A DNA stretch of 21,985 nucleotides, taken from the NCBI GenBank assembly GCA_013815395.1, contig JACDGH010000010.1, forward strand, positions 571 to 22,555, read 5' to 3'. Under the pieces are notes generated by a model, which saw nothing but the letters and a program-made list of their open reading frames with translations, did not search any database and was not told where the DNA came from. Shown here one piece after another: positions 1-8,653 of the stretch. Every line of letters starts with the position of its first letter. Position 1 is the stretch's first letter. The position numbers were made by a program, and so were the translations under genes. Origin of the DNA: Parachlamydiaceae bacterium. Its GTDB lineage: Bacteria; Chlamydiota; Chlamydiia; Chlamydiales; Parachlamydiaceae.

Positions 1-1281
1 CCGCATTGTGCAATGCGATTAACGCTCGATGATGGAATCTACCATTTCATGGGTCGTGATCACGACATCAATCAATTCGTTCTCGAATATGATCCTTTTG
101 AGTTAAAGATCTCATCAAAATATCGGTTAGAAAGGCATCAATTCTGGTTAACAGCCCGGTCTCCAGCACCAGCAATCAACATGGGAGAAATTATTCTTTC
201 GGAGCAGGATCTTGATATTTTCGATAAAGATAACTCTTTTCCCTTAGCTATCAATTGGGAGATGGATCCCTACCATGGGCTTATCTTACAAAAAATCCAA
301 GGGTCTTTATGTGGTATCAAATGCAATCTGATTCGCGATCCCTCTTTTAACATAACTTCTGAGCAGCTTTTTCTTACAGGTGAACTTCATGCCAACCTCC
401 AAAAAGCGCAAGCCCTTTTAAATCCAGAGATTGCAGCAATCTGTTCTAATTGGCAAATTGGACATGGATATAGCTTATCAGGCCAATGGGCTTTTGCTAA
501 AGACAGTAGACCTTTTAATGAAAGCTTGACCTTTCAAGGAGAATTTAGCGGTCGCGATTTCGAATTGGGTGGTTATCAATTCTTTCGATTAAATGGCCTT
601 GTTGGCTATTCAGGAAATGACCTGCGAGCTGCTCAAATTACTATCAATGATCCAAGTGGCGATGTACAAATCAATGATGTGATGCTTTCCAAAAAAGCTG
701 AAGGTCATTGGACTATAGATGTGCCTTCGGTTATAGTAAGCAATTTTCGCCCAAGCCTCATGCATAACAGTGGTGAGCCGCCGCCCACTAATGCCAAAGC
801 GTTAGCTATCCGACAATTAAATTTGCACGATTTTCAAGGAGTTTTAGGAGATAGATCTAGTTATTTGGCTAAAGGTCGTTTTCTCTTTGTCAATCCACCT
901 AAAAGAAATTTGCAACATACCATTTTCGCCCTGCCAGCAGAATTGATGTCACGACTTGGCCTTGATTTTGGCGTACTCAATCCGGTGCGCGGATTGGTAT
1001 ATTTCGACATTAATGAATCGAAAGTTATTTTCACGCGTTTTAAAGATGTCTACAGCAAAGGGCGCTTATCAAAATTCTATCTATCAAATTCAGGCTTTCA
1101 ATCATGCATGGATTTTGATGGAAACCTTGATCTTAAAATTCGTATGAAACAAAACAATCTTTTATTCAAGCTCGCTGAACTTTTCACTGTTACAGTCCAA
1201 GGAAACATAAAAAAACCTTCTTATGGACTCCAAAGGCAAGAGCGTTCGGCTCATAAAAATCTTTTAAATCGTGTAAAATAA
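1..1281 (+). CDS. C-terminal part of a large AsmA/TamB-like envelope protein (cut by window edge)
   Basis: The reading frame is open to the first base of the window, so the gene almost certainly begins upstream; the first in-frame ATG is at 13. About 426 residues are visible. They are soluble, rich in beta-prone segments, and lack membrane helices. The tail (VTVQGNIKKPSYGLQ) has the Gly-x-hydrophobic-x-x-Pro ending common in AsmA/TamB/YhdP-like proteins, which are long beta-groove proteins anchored in the inner membrane and thought to help move lipids towards the outer membrane. No catalytic motif is seen. The family call comes from texture and the C-terminal motif only and is tentative. The gene is followed after 51 bp by a small membrane-protein gene. 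Confidence 0.5.
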   Translation, partial: PHCAMRLTLDDGIYHFMGRDHDINQFVLEYDPFELKISSKYRLERHQFWLTARSPAPAINMGEIILSEQDLDIFDKDNSFPLAINWEMDPYHGLILQKIQGSLCGIKCNLIRDPSFNITSEQLFLTGELHANLQKAQALLNPEIAAICSNWQIGHGYSLSGQWAFAKDSRPFNESLTFQGEFSGRDFELGGYQFFRLNGLVGYSGNDLRAAQITINDPSGDVQINDVMLSKKAEGHWTIDVPSVIVSNFRPSLMHNSGEPPPTNAKALAIRQLNLHDFQGVLGDRSSYLAKGRFLFVNPPKRNLQHTIFALPAELMSRLGLDFGVLNPVRGLVYFDINESKVIFTRFKDVYSKGRLSKFYLSNSGFQSCMDFDGNLDLKIRMKQNNLLFKLAELFTVTVQGNIKKPSYGLQRQERSAHKNLLNRVK

Positions 1282-1332
1282 TTGTCATGTTGACTGCAAA
1301 TATTATTAATTTCTAATATAGAATTTTTAAAA

Positions 1333-1806
1333 ATGGATAAATTTGCAATGAACGGAAAAAGATTTAAATGTAACAGAAGCTTCTTATTAGGCGCCTTAGC
1401 ATGGAAAGATTTTGATGGAATAACCCCGACTCAATCTCACTATACATGCCAATCCGAAAAAACAAATTATCATTTTGGTCGCTGCTGTAAGTATCTTTAT
1501 AGCCAAAACTCCATTTTTAGCTATGCTTGTGCAATTTTTTCTATAAGTTCCGGTGCCATAGGGGGATATACCGTTTCTAATTTCATGTTTTCCAATGAAT
1601 TGTCAAATGAAAACATCGAAACTATTCTTGCGTGTAGCTTAGGCAACGTCATTGCTTTAGGCATGGTGGGAGTGGGAATAATAGCAATAGCTAACATATT
1701 TCGCGAAGCAATTAATAAGGGAAAATCTAATGGAGGAAACCCTTTACTTGTCCTGTATGATATTTTTCTAAAGTTTATAAACGTCTTTGAATATTCGTGG
1801 AATTAG
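1333..1806 (+). CDS. Hypothetical protein with two closely spaced membrane segments (possible Inc-like protein)
   Basis: This 157-residue protein is not recognised. Residues 1-60 are polar and hold five cysteines, including an adjacent pair at 51-52. Two hydrophobic stretches follow at about 61-86 and 97-123, separated by a short acidic loop containing NELSNENIE, and then a short mixed tail. A two-lobed hydrophobic region without a signal peptide is the hallmark used to predict chlamydial inclusion membrane (Inc) proteins, which are type III secreted, but many ordinary membrane proteins share it. There is no convincing Shine-Dalgarno sequence before the ATG at 1333; an in-frame ATG at 1348 is an alternative. 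The gene ends 80 bp before the start chosen for the transporter gene that follows. Confidence 0.5.
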   Translation: MDKFAMNGKRFKCNRSFLLGALAWKDFDGITPTQSHYTCQSEKTNYHFGRCCKYLYSQNSIFSYACAIFSISSGAIGGYTVSNFMFSNELSNENIETILACSLGNVIALGMVGVGIIAIANIFREAINKGKSNGGNPLLVLYDIFLKFINVFEYSWN

Positions 1807-1886
1807 GAGTAAACTTGTCTAAACTCCAGTTGATAAATAATTTTGATTATTGTTATAATCTTCTAAAAACTATTTATCGAGATTTC

Positions 1887-3116
1887 ATGTTTAAAAAACT
1901 TGCGAAAACTTCTCCATTAATACCTATTATATTTATTATTGCTTTAATTGCATGCTGGATAGAACTCGATCTTTATGCACCGAGCTTTCCGCAAATCATG
2001 CATCACTTTGAAACAAATGAACAGGCTATTCAATGGACACTTAGTCTCAATTTTTTGGGATTTTTTCTTTCCAGCCTCTTTTGCGGTCCACTTGCGGATG
2101 GATTTGGTCGCAGGCCGATATTAGTCACAGGCTCCATTATTTTCGCCCTGGGCAGCATTGTATGTGTTTTTGCACCTAGTATGGAGATCTTGATGCTTGG
2201 TCGTTTTATTCAAGGAATGGGTGTGAGCGCGCCTGTGACCATTTGCATGGCTGTCATTGCAGACATCTATCAGGGTGATCGGCAAGTGCGCTTATTGTCT
2301 ATTATGAATAGTACTGTAACTATGGTCATGGCCGCTGCGCCTATTGCTGGTGTTTTTTTGACGGAATATTTTGGGTGGCGTTCAAACTTTGTTGTTATTG
2401 CTATTGGAGCATTCTTAGGTACGTTCCTAATTGGATTTTTCATTCCGGAAACTCACGAAAAAGATAAACGTCAACCTTTCGAAATAAAACAGTTATTTAT
2501 GGGCTATGTCCAGCTCCTCAAATGCAAATCGTTTATGCTGTTGACATTGAGTCTATGTTTTATGACTGCGGCTTATTTTGTTTTCATTGGTATTATCCCC
2601 CTCCTGTTTATGGAAAAGCTCGGTGTTGATATCAATAGCTATGCACTCTATCAAGGCTCTGGCGTTGGATTATTTGCTATTCTCAGTCTTTGCGTTCCAA
2701 CTGTCATGAGCAAATTCAATGTGGACAAGCTAATGCGTGCTAGTATGATCGTTTCTTTAGCTTCAGGGATCAGCTTAGGGTTATTAGGGATCTTTGCAGC
2801 TGATCACCCTCAATCGATTACTATTCTAATGTGCTGTTATATTGTAGGACTCGTCCTGCCTTGTTGTGTGGTCTTTGCGCAGGCAATGGATATGTTCCCT
2901 CCACTTAGAGCAAGCGCCTCATCACTCATGCAAAGTTTGCGTATGCTGACGATGGCTCTTGCGACATATTTGGCAGGCTTTTTTTATGACGGAAGTTTCA
3001 TGCCAATTGGCATTGTGATCATGTCACTCATTGTTATGGCATTCCCAATGGCAATGAGTGTGATCGGCCGTCGCAACCTAGCGTCTTTGCAGCCATCAAC
3101 TGGTGCTTTTCATTAA
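1887..3116 (+). CDS. Bcr/CflA-type MFS drug-efflux transporter
   Basis: A 409-residue major facilitator protein with the expected twelve hydrophobic segments, normal length for the Bcr/CflA (DHA1) family of proton-driven drug exporters in the inner membrane. Family marks: the first helix ends in ELDLYAPSFPQI, where an Asp/Tyr/Pro pattern is typical of Bcr/CflA; MFS motif A is GPLADGFGRRPI at residues 67-78; and a motif-C-like Gly-rich stretch GRFIQGMGVSAP lies in the fourth to fifth helix region. The frame is open from an ATG at 1797, but those 30 extra residues are polar, precede the usual N-terminus and overlap the previous gene, so the ATG at 1887 is preferred. The substrate cannot be told from sequence. 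Confidence 0.85.
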   Translation: MFKKLAKTSPLIPIIFIIALIACWIELDLYAPSFPQIMHHFETNEQAIQWTLSLNFLGFFLSSLFCGPLADGFGRRPILVTGSIIFALGSIVCVFAPSMEILMLGRFIQGMGVSAPVTICMAVIADIYQGDRQVRLLSIMNSTVTMVMAAAPIAGVFLTEYFGWRSNFVVIAIGAFLGTFLIGFFIPETHEKDKRQPFEIKQLFMGYVQLLKCKSFMLLTLSLCFMTAAYFVFIGIIPLLFMEKLGVDINSYALYQGSGVGLFAILSLCVPTVMSKFNVDKLMRASMIVSLASGISLGLLGIFAADHPQSITILMCCYIVGLVLPCCVVFAQAMDMFPPLRASASSLMQSLRMLTMALATYLAGFFYDGSFMPIGIVIMSLIVMAFPMAMSVIGRRNLASLQPSTGAFH

Positions 3117-3128
3117 AAAAGGAATAAT

Positions 3129-3557
3129 ATGAATTTATTTTTAAAAAAAATTACATTCTGTTTAATTTTAACTTTTTCTTCCATTCTACATGCTGAAAAT
3201 CTCCCGGCTCCTGCCATTAGCGCTAATGTCCACGTTCCACTCTTACCAGTTAAAGATCCGGCCGCCTTAATTGGCAACGAATTATCGCGCATAGACAATC
3301 TCATTGAAGCCACACAGCAAAGTTTAGAGGATCAAAAGCAATTGCGAGAGAAGATAGTAGAATATCAAAAGATCCAAGAATCTTATTTATTGCATCCTAA
3401 AGATAACGAGCTCCTTTTTCGCATGATTAAAAGTGCTTACGCCACTTTAAAATCTATTCAAGATAATCACCTCGAACATAACTTTGATCCGGAATTTATT
3501 AGTGAATTGAAAGTTTTCGCTCAAGTGGCCAGCAAACGCGGAATTCCTAAACCCTAA
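3129..3557 (+). CDS. Small secreted helical protein of unknown function
   Basis: This 142-residue protein is not recognised. It starts with a clear Sec signal peptide: Lys-Lys, a hydrophobic core, and a probable cleavage after SSILHA at residue 22. A Pro-rich stretch (about 25-45) is followed by a helical, charge-rich segment (about 50-85, containing LIEATQQSLEDQKQL) that could form a coiled coil. A good Shine-Dalgarno (AAGGA) stands 5 bp before the ATG at 3129. It sits 12 bp after the transporter and 14 bp before psd, so all three may be cotranscribed. It is probably periplasmic; whether it helps the transporter or the envelope cannot be said. Confidence 0.65.
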   Translation: MNLFLKKITFCLILTFSSILHAENLPAPAISANVHVPLLPVKDPAALIGNELSRIDNLIEATQQSLEDQKQLREKIVEYQKIQESYLLHPKDNELLFRMIKSAYATLKSIQDNHLEHNFDPEFISELKVFAQVASKRGIPKP

Positions 3558-3571
3558 GCCAAGAATTTTTA

Positions 3572-4477
3572 ATGGATCCAATCACCTATATTGATAGAAA
3601 GACAGGCAAAGTTGAACAAGAACAGGTTTATGGGGCGAAAGCGCTCAATCTGCTTTATGGCAAAGGGTGGCTTACCACATTTTTTGGTGGACCAATTGCC
3701 CACTTATGTGCACGACTTCCTTTTTTTTCTGCCTTTTTTGGCTATCTTAAAACGCGACCATCAAGTGTCAATCAAATCGCCCCTTTCATCAAAAATTTTA
3801 AAATTGACACATCTGAATTTCAAGATCACCAGCAATCATTTACTACTTTTAATGATTTTTTTATTCGCAAACTTAAACCTTCAGCTCGTCCCATTGCGGT
3901 GGATAAAGACCTAGCAATCATTCCGGCAGATGGACGCTATTGGTTTTACCAACACTACAATTTAGCTGAAGGGATTATTGTTAAAGGGGAAAGATTCGAT
4001 CTAAAAACCTTGCTTGATAATAAAGAACTTGCTAACGAATATTCAGAAGGTGCGATGGTGATTGCACGTTTATGTCCAACTGACTACCATCGTTTTCATT
4101 TTCCCTGCGATTGCCTCCCCGGAGAAACAAAATTGATTAATGGCTGGCTCTATTCAGTCAATCCCATGGCCATCAAAAAAGATTTGCAAATCTTTACTCA
4201 AAATAAGCGCACTCTATGTGAATTAGAGACCAAGAAGTTTGGAAAAGTTTTATTTTTAGAGGTCGGCGCCACCTTTGTAGGGGCCATTCATCAGACCTAT
4301 ACACCGCAGAAGCCTTGTGCTAAAGGCGATGAAAAGGGATATTTTTCTTTTGGAGCATCTTCTCTTATTTTACTTTTCAAGCCAAATACAATCATTTTCG
4401 ATACAGATTTGGTGGAAGCCACTAAAAATCATTTAGAAATTCGATGCCTAATGGGCCAGTCTATGGGTAAATGCTAG
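3572..4477 (+). CDS. psd: Phosphatidylserine decarboxylase
   Basis: Converts phosphatidylserine to phosphatidylethanolamine at the inner membrane, the last step of PE synthesis. It is a proenzyme that cuts itself to create a pyruvoyl cofactor. The 301-residue length fits the longer bacterial form, which starts with IDRKTGKVEQEQVYG. The catalytic triad is visible: Asp120 in PADGR, His173 in DYHRFHFP, and the cleavage serine Ser263 in FSFGASS. The usual cleavage motif is Gly-Ser-Thr or Gly-Gly-Ser-Ser/Thr; here the residue before the cleaved serine is Ala262 instead of Gly. The substrate-binding region contains FNDFFIRKLKPSARPI. C. trachomatis has its psd at CT699. No strong Shine-Dalgarno precedes the ATG, which may rely on coupling to the gene 14 bp upstream. 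Confidence 0.93.
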   Translation: MDPITYIDRKTGKVEQEQVYGAKALNLLYGKGWLTTFFGGPIAHLCARLPFFSAFFGYLKTRPSSVNQIAPFIKNFKIDTSEFQDHQQSFTTFNDFFIRKLKPSARPIAVDKDLAIIPADGRYWFYQHYNLAEGIIVKGERFDLKTLLDNKELANEYSEGAMVIARLCPTDYHRFHFPCDCLPGETKLINGWLYSVNPMAIKKDLQIFTQNKRTLCELETKKFGKVLFLEVGATFVGAIHQTYTPQKPCAKGDEKGYFSFGASSLILLFKPNTIIFDTDLVEATKNHLEIRCLMGQSMGKC

Positions 4478-4539
4478 ATTTATTTTGTTTTTAGATTTAA
4501 TAGTTTTTCTTGTATCTTTAAAAAATTCATGAGGTTTTT

Positions 4540-5556
4540 ATGCCCGACTCCCATCATTTTCACTTAAATAAAACTGCGCCTCAACAGCTTTATGAAGATG
4601 GATCCCGCATTGACATTAATCAAAAAGTGTTTTCTAAATTAAGTGGGATGGCAATATCTTATTTAACGCTGAAGGCTCGCGGGATGAGGGAACCTCACTG
4701 GCATCCCAACGCAAATGAATTGGGGTATTGCCTGGAAGGAAGAGCCTTGATGACCATCTTTAGTCCTGGTGCTGCCCATGACACTTTCATCATCGAACCA
4801 GGCACTTTGTCCTTTGTGCCCAAGGGGTACTTGCATCATCTTCAGAATCTAGGCAACACCCCATTGAAAATGCTCCTTTGCTTCAACCATGAGATGCCCG
4901 AAGATTTAAATCTTTCCTCCACATTAGAAATGATTCCTCCATCCGCTTTGGGTTCAACTTTTAGCTTAGATCCCGAATTTTTTAAAAAACTGCAGCCTTC
5001 ACTTAAACCGGTTTTTATTAGCAAATTTACCCAAGACGTCTCCCTTGAGCCGGCGTGGCAAAATAATCGATTTAAAATGAATCTAAAAGGAATTCAACCG
5101 CAGATTAAGAATAAGGGGGGATCAGTTAGTCTTAATAATCAATCCCTGATGCCGACTTTAGAGGGCTTAACGATGTACAGCCTTGAGTTGGAGCCAAAAG
5201 GGGTTAGAGAACCTCATTGGCACCCAAATGCGCATGAACTTAACTATTTGATCAATGGACGCGCGCGCATTGCCTTATTGTCCCCAGGCGAAAAAATCGA
5301 TAGTTTCGAAATGGAAGCTGGTGATATCAGCTTTCTACCTAAAGGGTATTATCACTACATCGAAAATATTGGAGATATTCCGCTACAATTTGCTATTTTT
5401 TTTAATCATTCCATGCCTTCCGACCTTGGCTTATCAGGTGCGTTGGGGGCTTATTCCAACGAACTTTTAGCAAGTATATTTAAAGTTGACCCCTCTTACT
5501 TCAGTCCTTTACCTAAGTATCAGGAAGATCTTTTCGTTGTGGCAGGTGGGGGTTAG
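4540..5556 (+). CDS. Bicupin, oxalate-decarboxylase-like metalloprotein
   Basis: A 338-residue protein of two tandem germin-like cupin domains. Domain 1 shows REPHWHPNANE with metal ligands His53, His55, Glu60 and His99 (VPKGYLHH). Domain 2 shows REPHWHPNAHE with His226, His228, Glu233 and His272 (LPKGYYHY). Both fit the cupin motif G(X)5HXH(X)3-4E(X)6G, so both probably bind a metal such as Mn. Bacillus oxalate decarboxylase OxdC is the nearest bicupin I recognise. However, its catalytic lid sequence SENST is not present at the matching place after domain 1, where MPEDLNLSST is found, so the reaction is uncertain. There is no signal peptide, hence a cytoplasmic protein. A GAGG Shine-Dalgarno supports the ATG at 4540. 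It is convergent with tatD. Confidence 0.8.
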   Translation: MPDSHHFHLNKTAPQQLYEDGSRIDINQKVFSKLSGMAISYLTLKARGMREPHWHPNANELGYCLEGRALMTIFSPGAAHDTFIIEPGTLSFVPKGYLHHLQNLGNTPLKMLLCFNHEMPEDLNLSSTLEMIPPSALGSTFSLDPEFFKKLQPSLKPVFISKFTQDVSLEPAWQNNRFKMNLKGIQPQIKNKGGSVSLNNQSLMPTLEGLTMYSLELEPKGVREPHWHPNAHELNYLINGRARIALLSPGEKIDSFEMEAGDISFLPKGYYHYIENIGDIPLQFAIFFNHSMPSDLGLSGALGAYSNELLASIFKVDPSYFSPLPKYQEDLFVVAGGG

Positions 5557-5600
5557 TTGTATTGATAAAAGGGCATTGTTCACCTTAACAAGTACGCGAA

Positions 5601-5627
5601 AAGCTTTAGCAATGCTTACTGAAGCTT
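5601..5627 (-). terminator. Weak terminator-like hairpin at the 3' end of tatD
   Basis: An inverted repeat pairs AAGCTTTAG (5601-5609) with CTGAAGCTT (5619-5627) across a 9-nt loop. On the minus strand it covers the last codons and stop of tatD and is followed by only four T's, so it is a weak candidate. It lies in the gap between two convergent genes, where a terminator would be expected. Confidence 0.3.
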
Positions 5628-6395
5628 AAAAAGGCGTCTTGCATTCGCGCTGGTAGCTGCAGCTAACTCTTCTATTGAAATGCCTTTTATGGCAGCAATA
5701 ACTGCAGCCGTTTCAGGAAGATAAGTTGGTTCATTAATGCTCCCACGCTTACTTTGCGGGGCAAGATAAGGAGTGTCTGTCTCAATAAGCAGCTGATCAA
5801 GCGGCACTATTTTTGCCACTTCGCGCAACGATTCACTTTTTTTAAAGGTCACAATGCCGCTTAAAGATAAAAACCAGCCTCGTTCAAGGACTGATTCCGC
5901 TTCAGTGACCGTCCCTGTAAAACAGTGCAGCACACCGGGTGCATGTTTATTATTTATTTTGTAATCAGAATCAAGAATTTGAAATAAATCTTTAAAGGCT
6001 TCACGGCAGTGAATGACCACGGGTAAAGAGGTCTCCAAAGCAAGTTGCAGGTAACGCCTTAAGAAGTGTTGCTGCATGAGGGGATCAGCATGCTGATAAT
6101 AGTAATCGAGTCCTGTTTCACCTATGGCAACAAGATCTCCTTGCCGGGCGTGCTTTTCCATCAAAGGGAATAAGAGTTCCCCCTCCTTTTCTACATCATG
6201 CGGCGTAGTGGCCGCCGTATTGTAAATCCATGGGCACTTCTTGGCTAAGAGCAATCCTCTTTCCAGAGTAATATCATCAGTGCAGATATTTACAATCGCT
6301 GCCAAACCAGCGTGTTGAGACCGCTCTAAAATAAGATCTATTTGATCAAAGACCGCTTCAGAAGTTAGGTGGGCATGTGAATCAATGTATTCCAT
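5616..6395 (-). CDS. tatD: TatD-family metal-dependent hydrolase (3'-5' exonuclease/DNase)
   Basis: A 259-residue TIM-barrel amidohydrolase-type nuclease of the TatD/YcfH family; E. coli TatD is an Mg-dependent 3'-5' DNA/RNA exonuclease in the cytoplasm. Metal ligands are all in place: the N-terminal DSHAHL with His7 and His9, Glu93 in AIGETGLDYY, His129 in VVIHCRE, His157 in VLHCFTG, and Asp207 in IETDTPYLAP. Length is standard. The sequence GIHP found in many relatives is replaced by TTPHDV. The gene starts 5 bp after the stop of dsbD and is probably cotranscribed with it; the same dsbD-tatD pairing is CT595-CT594 in C. trachomatis. No good Shine-Dalgarno is seen, consistent with translational coupling. 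Confidence 0.92.
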   Translation of the reverse strand: MEYIDSHAHLTSEAVFDQIDLILERSQHAGLAAIVNICTDDITLERGLLLAKKCPWIYNTAATTPHDVEKEGELLFPLMEKHARQGDLVAIGETGLDYYYQHADPLMQQHFLRRYLQLALETSLPVVIHCREAFKDLFQILDSDYKINNKHAPGVLHCFTGTVTEAESVLERGWFLSLSGIVTFKKSESLREVAKIVPLDQLLIETDTPYLAPQSKRGSINEPTYLPETAAVIAAIKGISIEELAAATSANARRLFKLQ

Positions 6396-6400
6396 GAGTA

Positions 6401-8653
6401 TTACAGCTGCTTTAAGGATTCCATCACAATTTCGGGAGTCAGCAGTTGTGGCAGAATTTGCGGTTTTTCTTCAGAATCTGATGGGTAAAGGATATACAAA
6501 GGCACGCTATTGCGTCCAAATTTGCGCAATTCAGCCGCGATAATACTATCATTTTTGGTCCAATCGGCCTTCATTTTGACCACACCACGCTGATTGAATT
6601 GTTGATTCACCTCATCAGTGGTCAGCACAAGATGGTTGGCTTGACAAATTAAGCACCATTTAGCAGTAAAATCCACAAAGATAGGTACACCTTGTTTACG
6701 CAATTCAGAAATTCTTTCCACGGAGAACTCTTCCCAATCATTATTAGCATAAGCTATTTCTGAGTTTGATTTTGAATTTGAACTTATGGCGCCTATCTTT
6801 TCTGCCCAAGCAGATGAAGCCGTAATAACCGCATAGCCGCCGCAACTGAAAATCGCAATTGCAAAAAATAGGCTAATGTAGCGAGTTAAACGAGGCTTAA
6901 GGGGAGATGACCAGCGGCCATAGATCCAGCACGCGAAAGCCATGAAGAAAAAACCCGCCAATAAAAGTGATAAAGCAAAGCTGTTTGTTTGCGCGCCAAA
7001 AATCCACACCAACCAAAGCACGGTAGCCAGCATAAAAAATCCCATTAATTCTTTAAACGCAATCATCCAATTGCCAGCCTTAGGCATAAAGCGTAGAAGC
7101 TGAGGGAAGGCTGCCAAAATTAAATAAGGAAAAGCCATACCTAAACCTAAGAAGGTGAAGATGAGCATTGCTTGAATGGCTGGTAAAGTGACTGCAAATC
7201 CTACAGCAGATCCTAAAAAAGGACCTGTGCATGGAGTTGCCACGGCTGTCGCTAAAATACCACTAAAAAATGAAGCTGAAAGTCCTTCTTTCTTCCGCGC
7301 ACTCCCTCCTGCCGAAATCAATGAGGTGCCTATTTCGAAAAGTCCAAAAAGACTAAGTGCAAAAATTAGTAAACCTGAAGCTAATATGGCCACAAATATG
7401 GGCTCTTGCAGCTGGAATCCCCAACCCACAGATCGTCCATAGGCCTGCAGCACTAACAATGCTCCGGCGAGCGTCCAAAAAGAAACTAAAACACCTACTG
7501 AAAAGGCAAGTCCATGACGGAAAATCAATGCGCGGCTCTCGCCAGCTAATCTAACAAAGCTCAGAACTTTCAGAGAAATGACAGGTAACACGCAGGGCAT
7601 CAGATTCAAGATCATGCCCCCAAGAAAAGCAAAAACTAAAGCTAAGGCAAGTCCACCTTTAAATTCGAAATCGTCATTGGGGGTAGGTGAATCTATTGTT
7701 GTTTTTGCATTAAAAGTCGATACTTTTTCACCTGCTATAAGCGATGGCTCATTCATACTTATCAAGGGACTTGTCTCATTCCCTACAATGATATCGATCT
7801 CATAAGCTTCACTGGAAGTAGGTGTGTTAAGGACCAGTACACCCTTTAAAGATGATATTTTGGCAGCTGGATTAATTTCTTTAATTAAAACAATATGCTG
7901 CGGGGAATTGGAAATCGATTTATCTAAAGAAACACTGGCCTGGTGATTGATGATTTTTTTCTCTTCAGGAAAGAAGTAGGCTTCATGAAATTCTTCAGAA
8001 TTACTAGAAGATTCGAAAGTTAATGCGATGCCATTTTGCTTCCTTGCAGCTTTAAAAATATCTTGCTTCTTGGGCATGCGGGAGCGAGCCTCTGAAAAAA
8101 GAGGTTTTGAATTTTGGTTTAGCTCGGCTGTTTCATTGGTTACTGGGAGGGTTAAGGAAGTATGAGCTTCACCGGGAAGACAGGAGGAATCTGAGCAAAC
8201 CACCCAGCGCATATCGGCGCTTATTTCTACGGCAGAAGTAGATTTGAAACTCACAGGCGGAGTGATTTGGACTAAGAAAACAACTTGGCTTTCATAACCG
8301 AAGCCAACTGCGCCACTCAATTTAAATGATTTAGGAGTGGGCCATTGGACTTCCCCTACTTCAAATCCCTCGGGAAGATTCCAAGTAATCATCGGACCCA
8401 TCCCAGCATCGCCAGGATTTTTCCAATATGCATGCCAATGATCTTCGATAGACATTGAGATGGCCACCCAAGTAGGTTGGCCGGGCTGCAAAGTTTGCTG
8501 CTCGCTGATCAAAGCCACTGAAACGGGATCGGAAGAAGGGAAAGGGGCGGACTGAGTTTCAATTTCACTTTCTGAGCTATAATTATATATAGGAATTACT
8601 ACTGCTAAGGTAAAAATGAAGCAGCAAAAAATTAGGCGTATTAAATTAAACAT
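6401..8653 (-). CDS. dsbD: Thiol:disulfide interchange protein DsbD (ScsB-like N-terminus)
   Basis: Moves electrons from cytoplasmic thioredoxin across the inner membrane to periplasmic disulfide-handling proteins. The 750 residues show three parts. Residues 1-28 are a signal/anchor sequence. An N-terminal periplasmic domain follows (about 40-320) with DHWHAYWKNPGDAG, typical of the ScsB/DsbD N-terminal family, and the redox cysteines Cys153 and Cys158 in CSDSSC. The eight-helix membrane domain (about 332-615) has Cys354 in LMPCVLPV and Cys475 in ATPCTGPF. The C-terminal thioredoxin-like domain (about 635-750) has the active site CLIC at 667-670. All three cysteine pairs are intact. It is larger than E. 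coli DsbD (about 565 residues) because of the longer N-terminal domain. A GAGAA sequence precedes the ATG on the minus strand. Confidence 0.93.
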   Translation of the reverse strand: MFNLIRLIFCCFIFTLAVVIPIYNYSSESEIETQSAPFPSSDPVSVALISEQQTLQPGQPTWVAISMSIEDHWHAYWKNPGDAGMGPMITWNLPEGFEVGEVQWPTPKSFKLSGAVGFGYESQVVFLVQITPPVSFKSTSAVEISADMRWVVCSDSSCLPGEAHTSLTLPVTNETAELNQNSKPLFSEARSRMPKKQDIFKAARKQNGIALTFESSSNSEEFHEAYFFPEEKKIINHQASVSLDKSISNSPQHIVLIKEINPAAKISSLKGVLVLNTPTSSEAYEIDIIVGNETSPLISMNEPSLIAGEKVSTFNAKTTIDSPTPNDDFEFKGGLALALVFAFLGGMILNLMPCVLPVISLKVLSFVRLAGESRALIFRHGLAFSVGVLVSFWTLAGALLVLQAYGRSVGWGFQLQEPIFVAILASGLLIFALSLFGLFEIGTSLISAGGSARKKEGLSASFFSGILATAVATPCTGPFLGSAVGFAVTLPAIQAMLIFTFLGLGMAFPYLILAAFPQLLRFMPKAGNWMIAFKELMGFFMLATVLWLVWIFGAQTNSFALSLLLAGFFFMAFACWIYGRWSSPLKPRLTRYISLFFAIAIFSCGGYAVITASSAWAEKIGAISSNSKSNSEIAYANNDWEEFSVERISELRKQGVPIFVDFTAKWCLICQANHLVLTTDEVNQQFNQRGVVKMKADWTKNDSIIAAELRKFGRNSVPLYILYPSDSEEKPQILPQLLTPEIVMESLKQL

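Noticed and set aside
7176..7805. Plus-strand frames inside dsbD
   Set aside because: Opposite a fully conserved membrane domain with redox cysteines; no start signals or family features.
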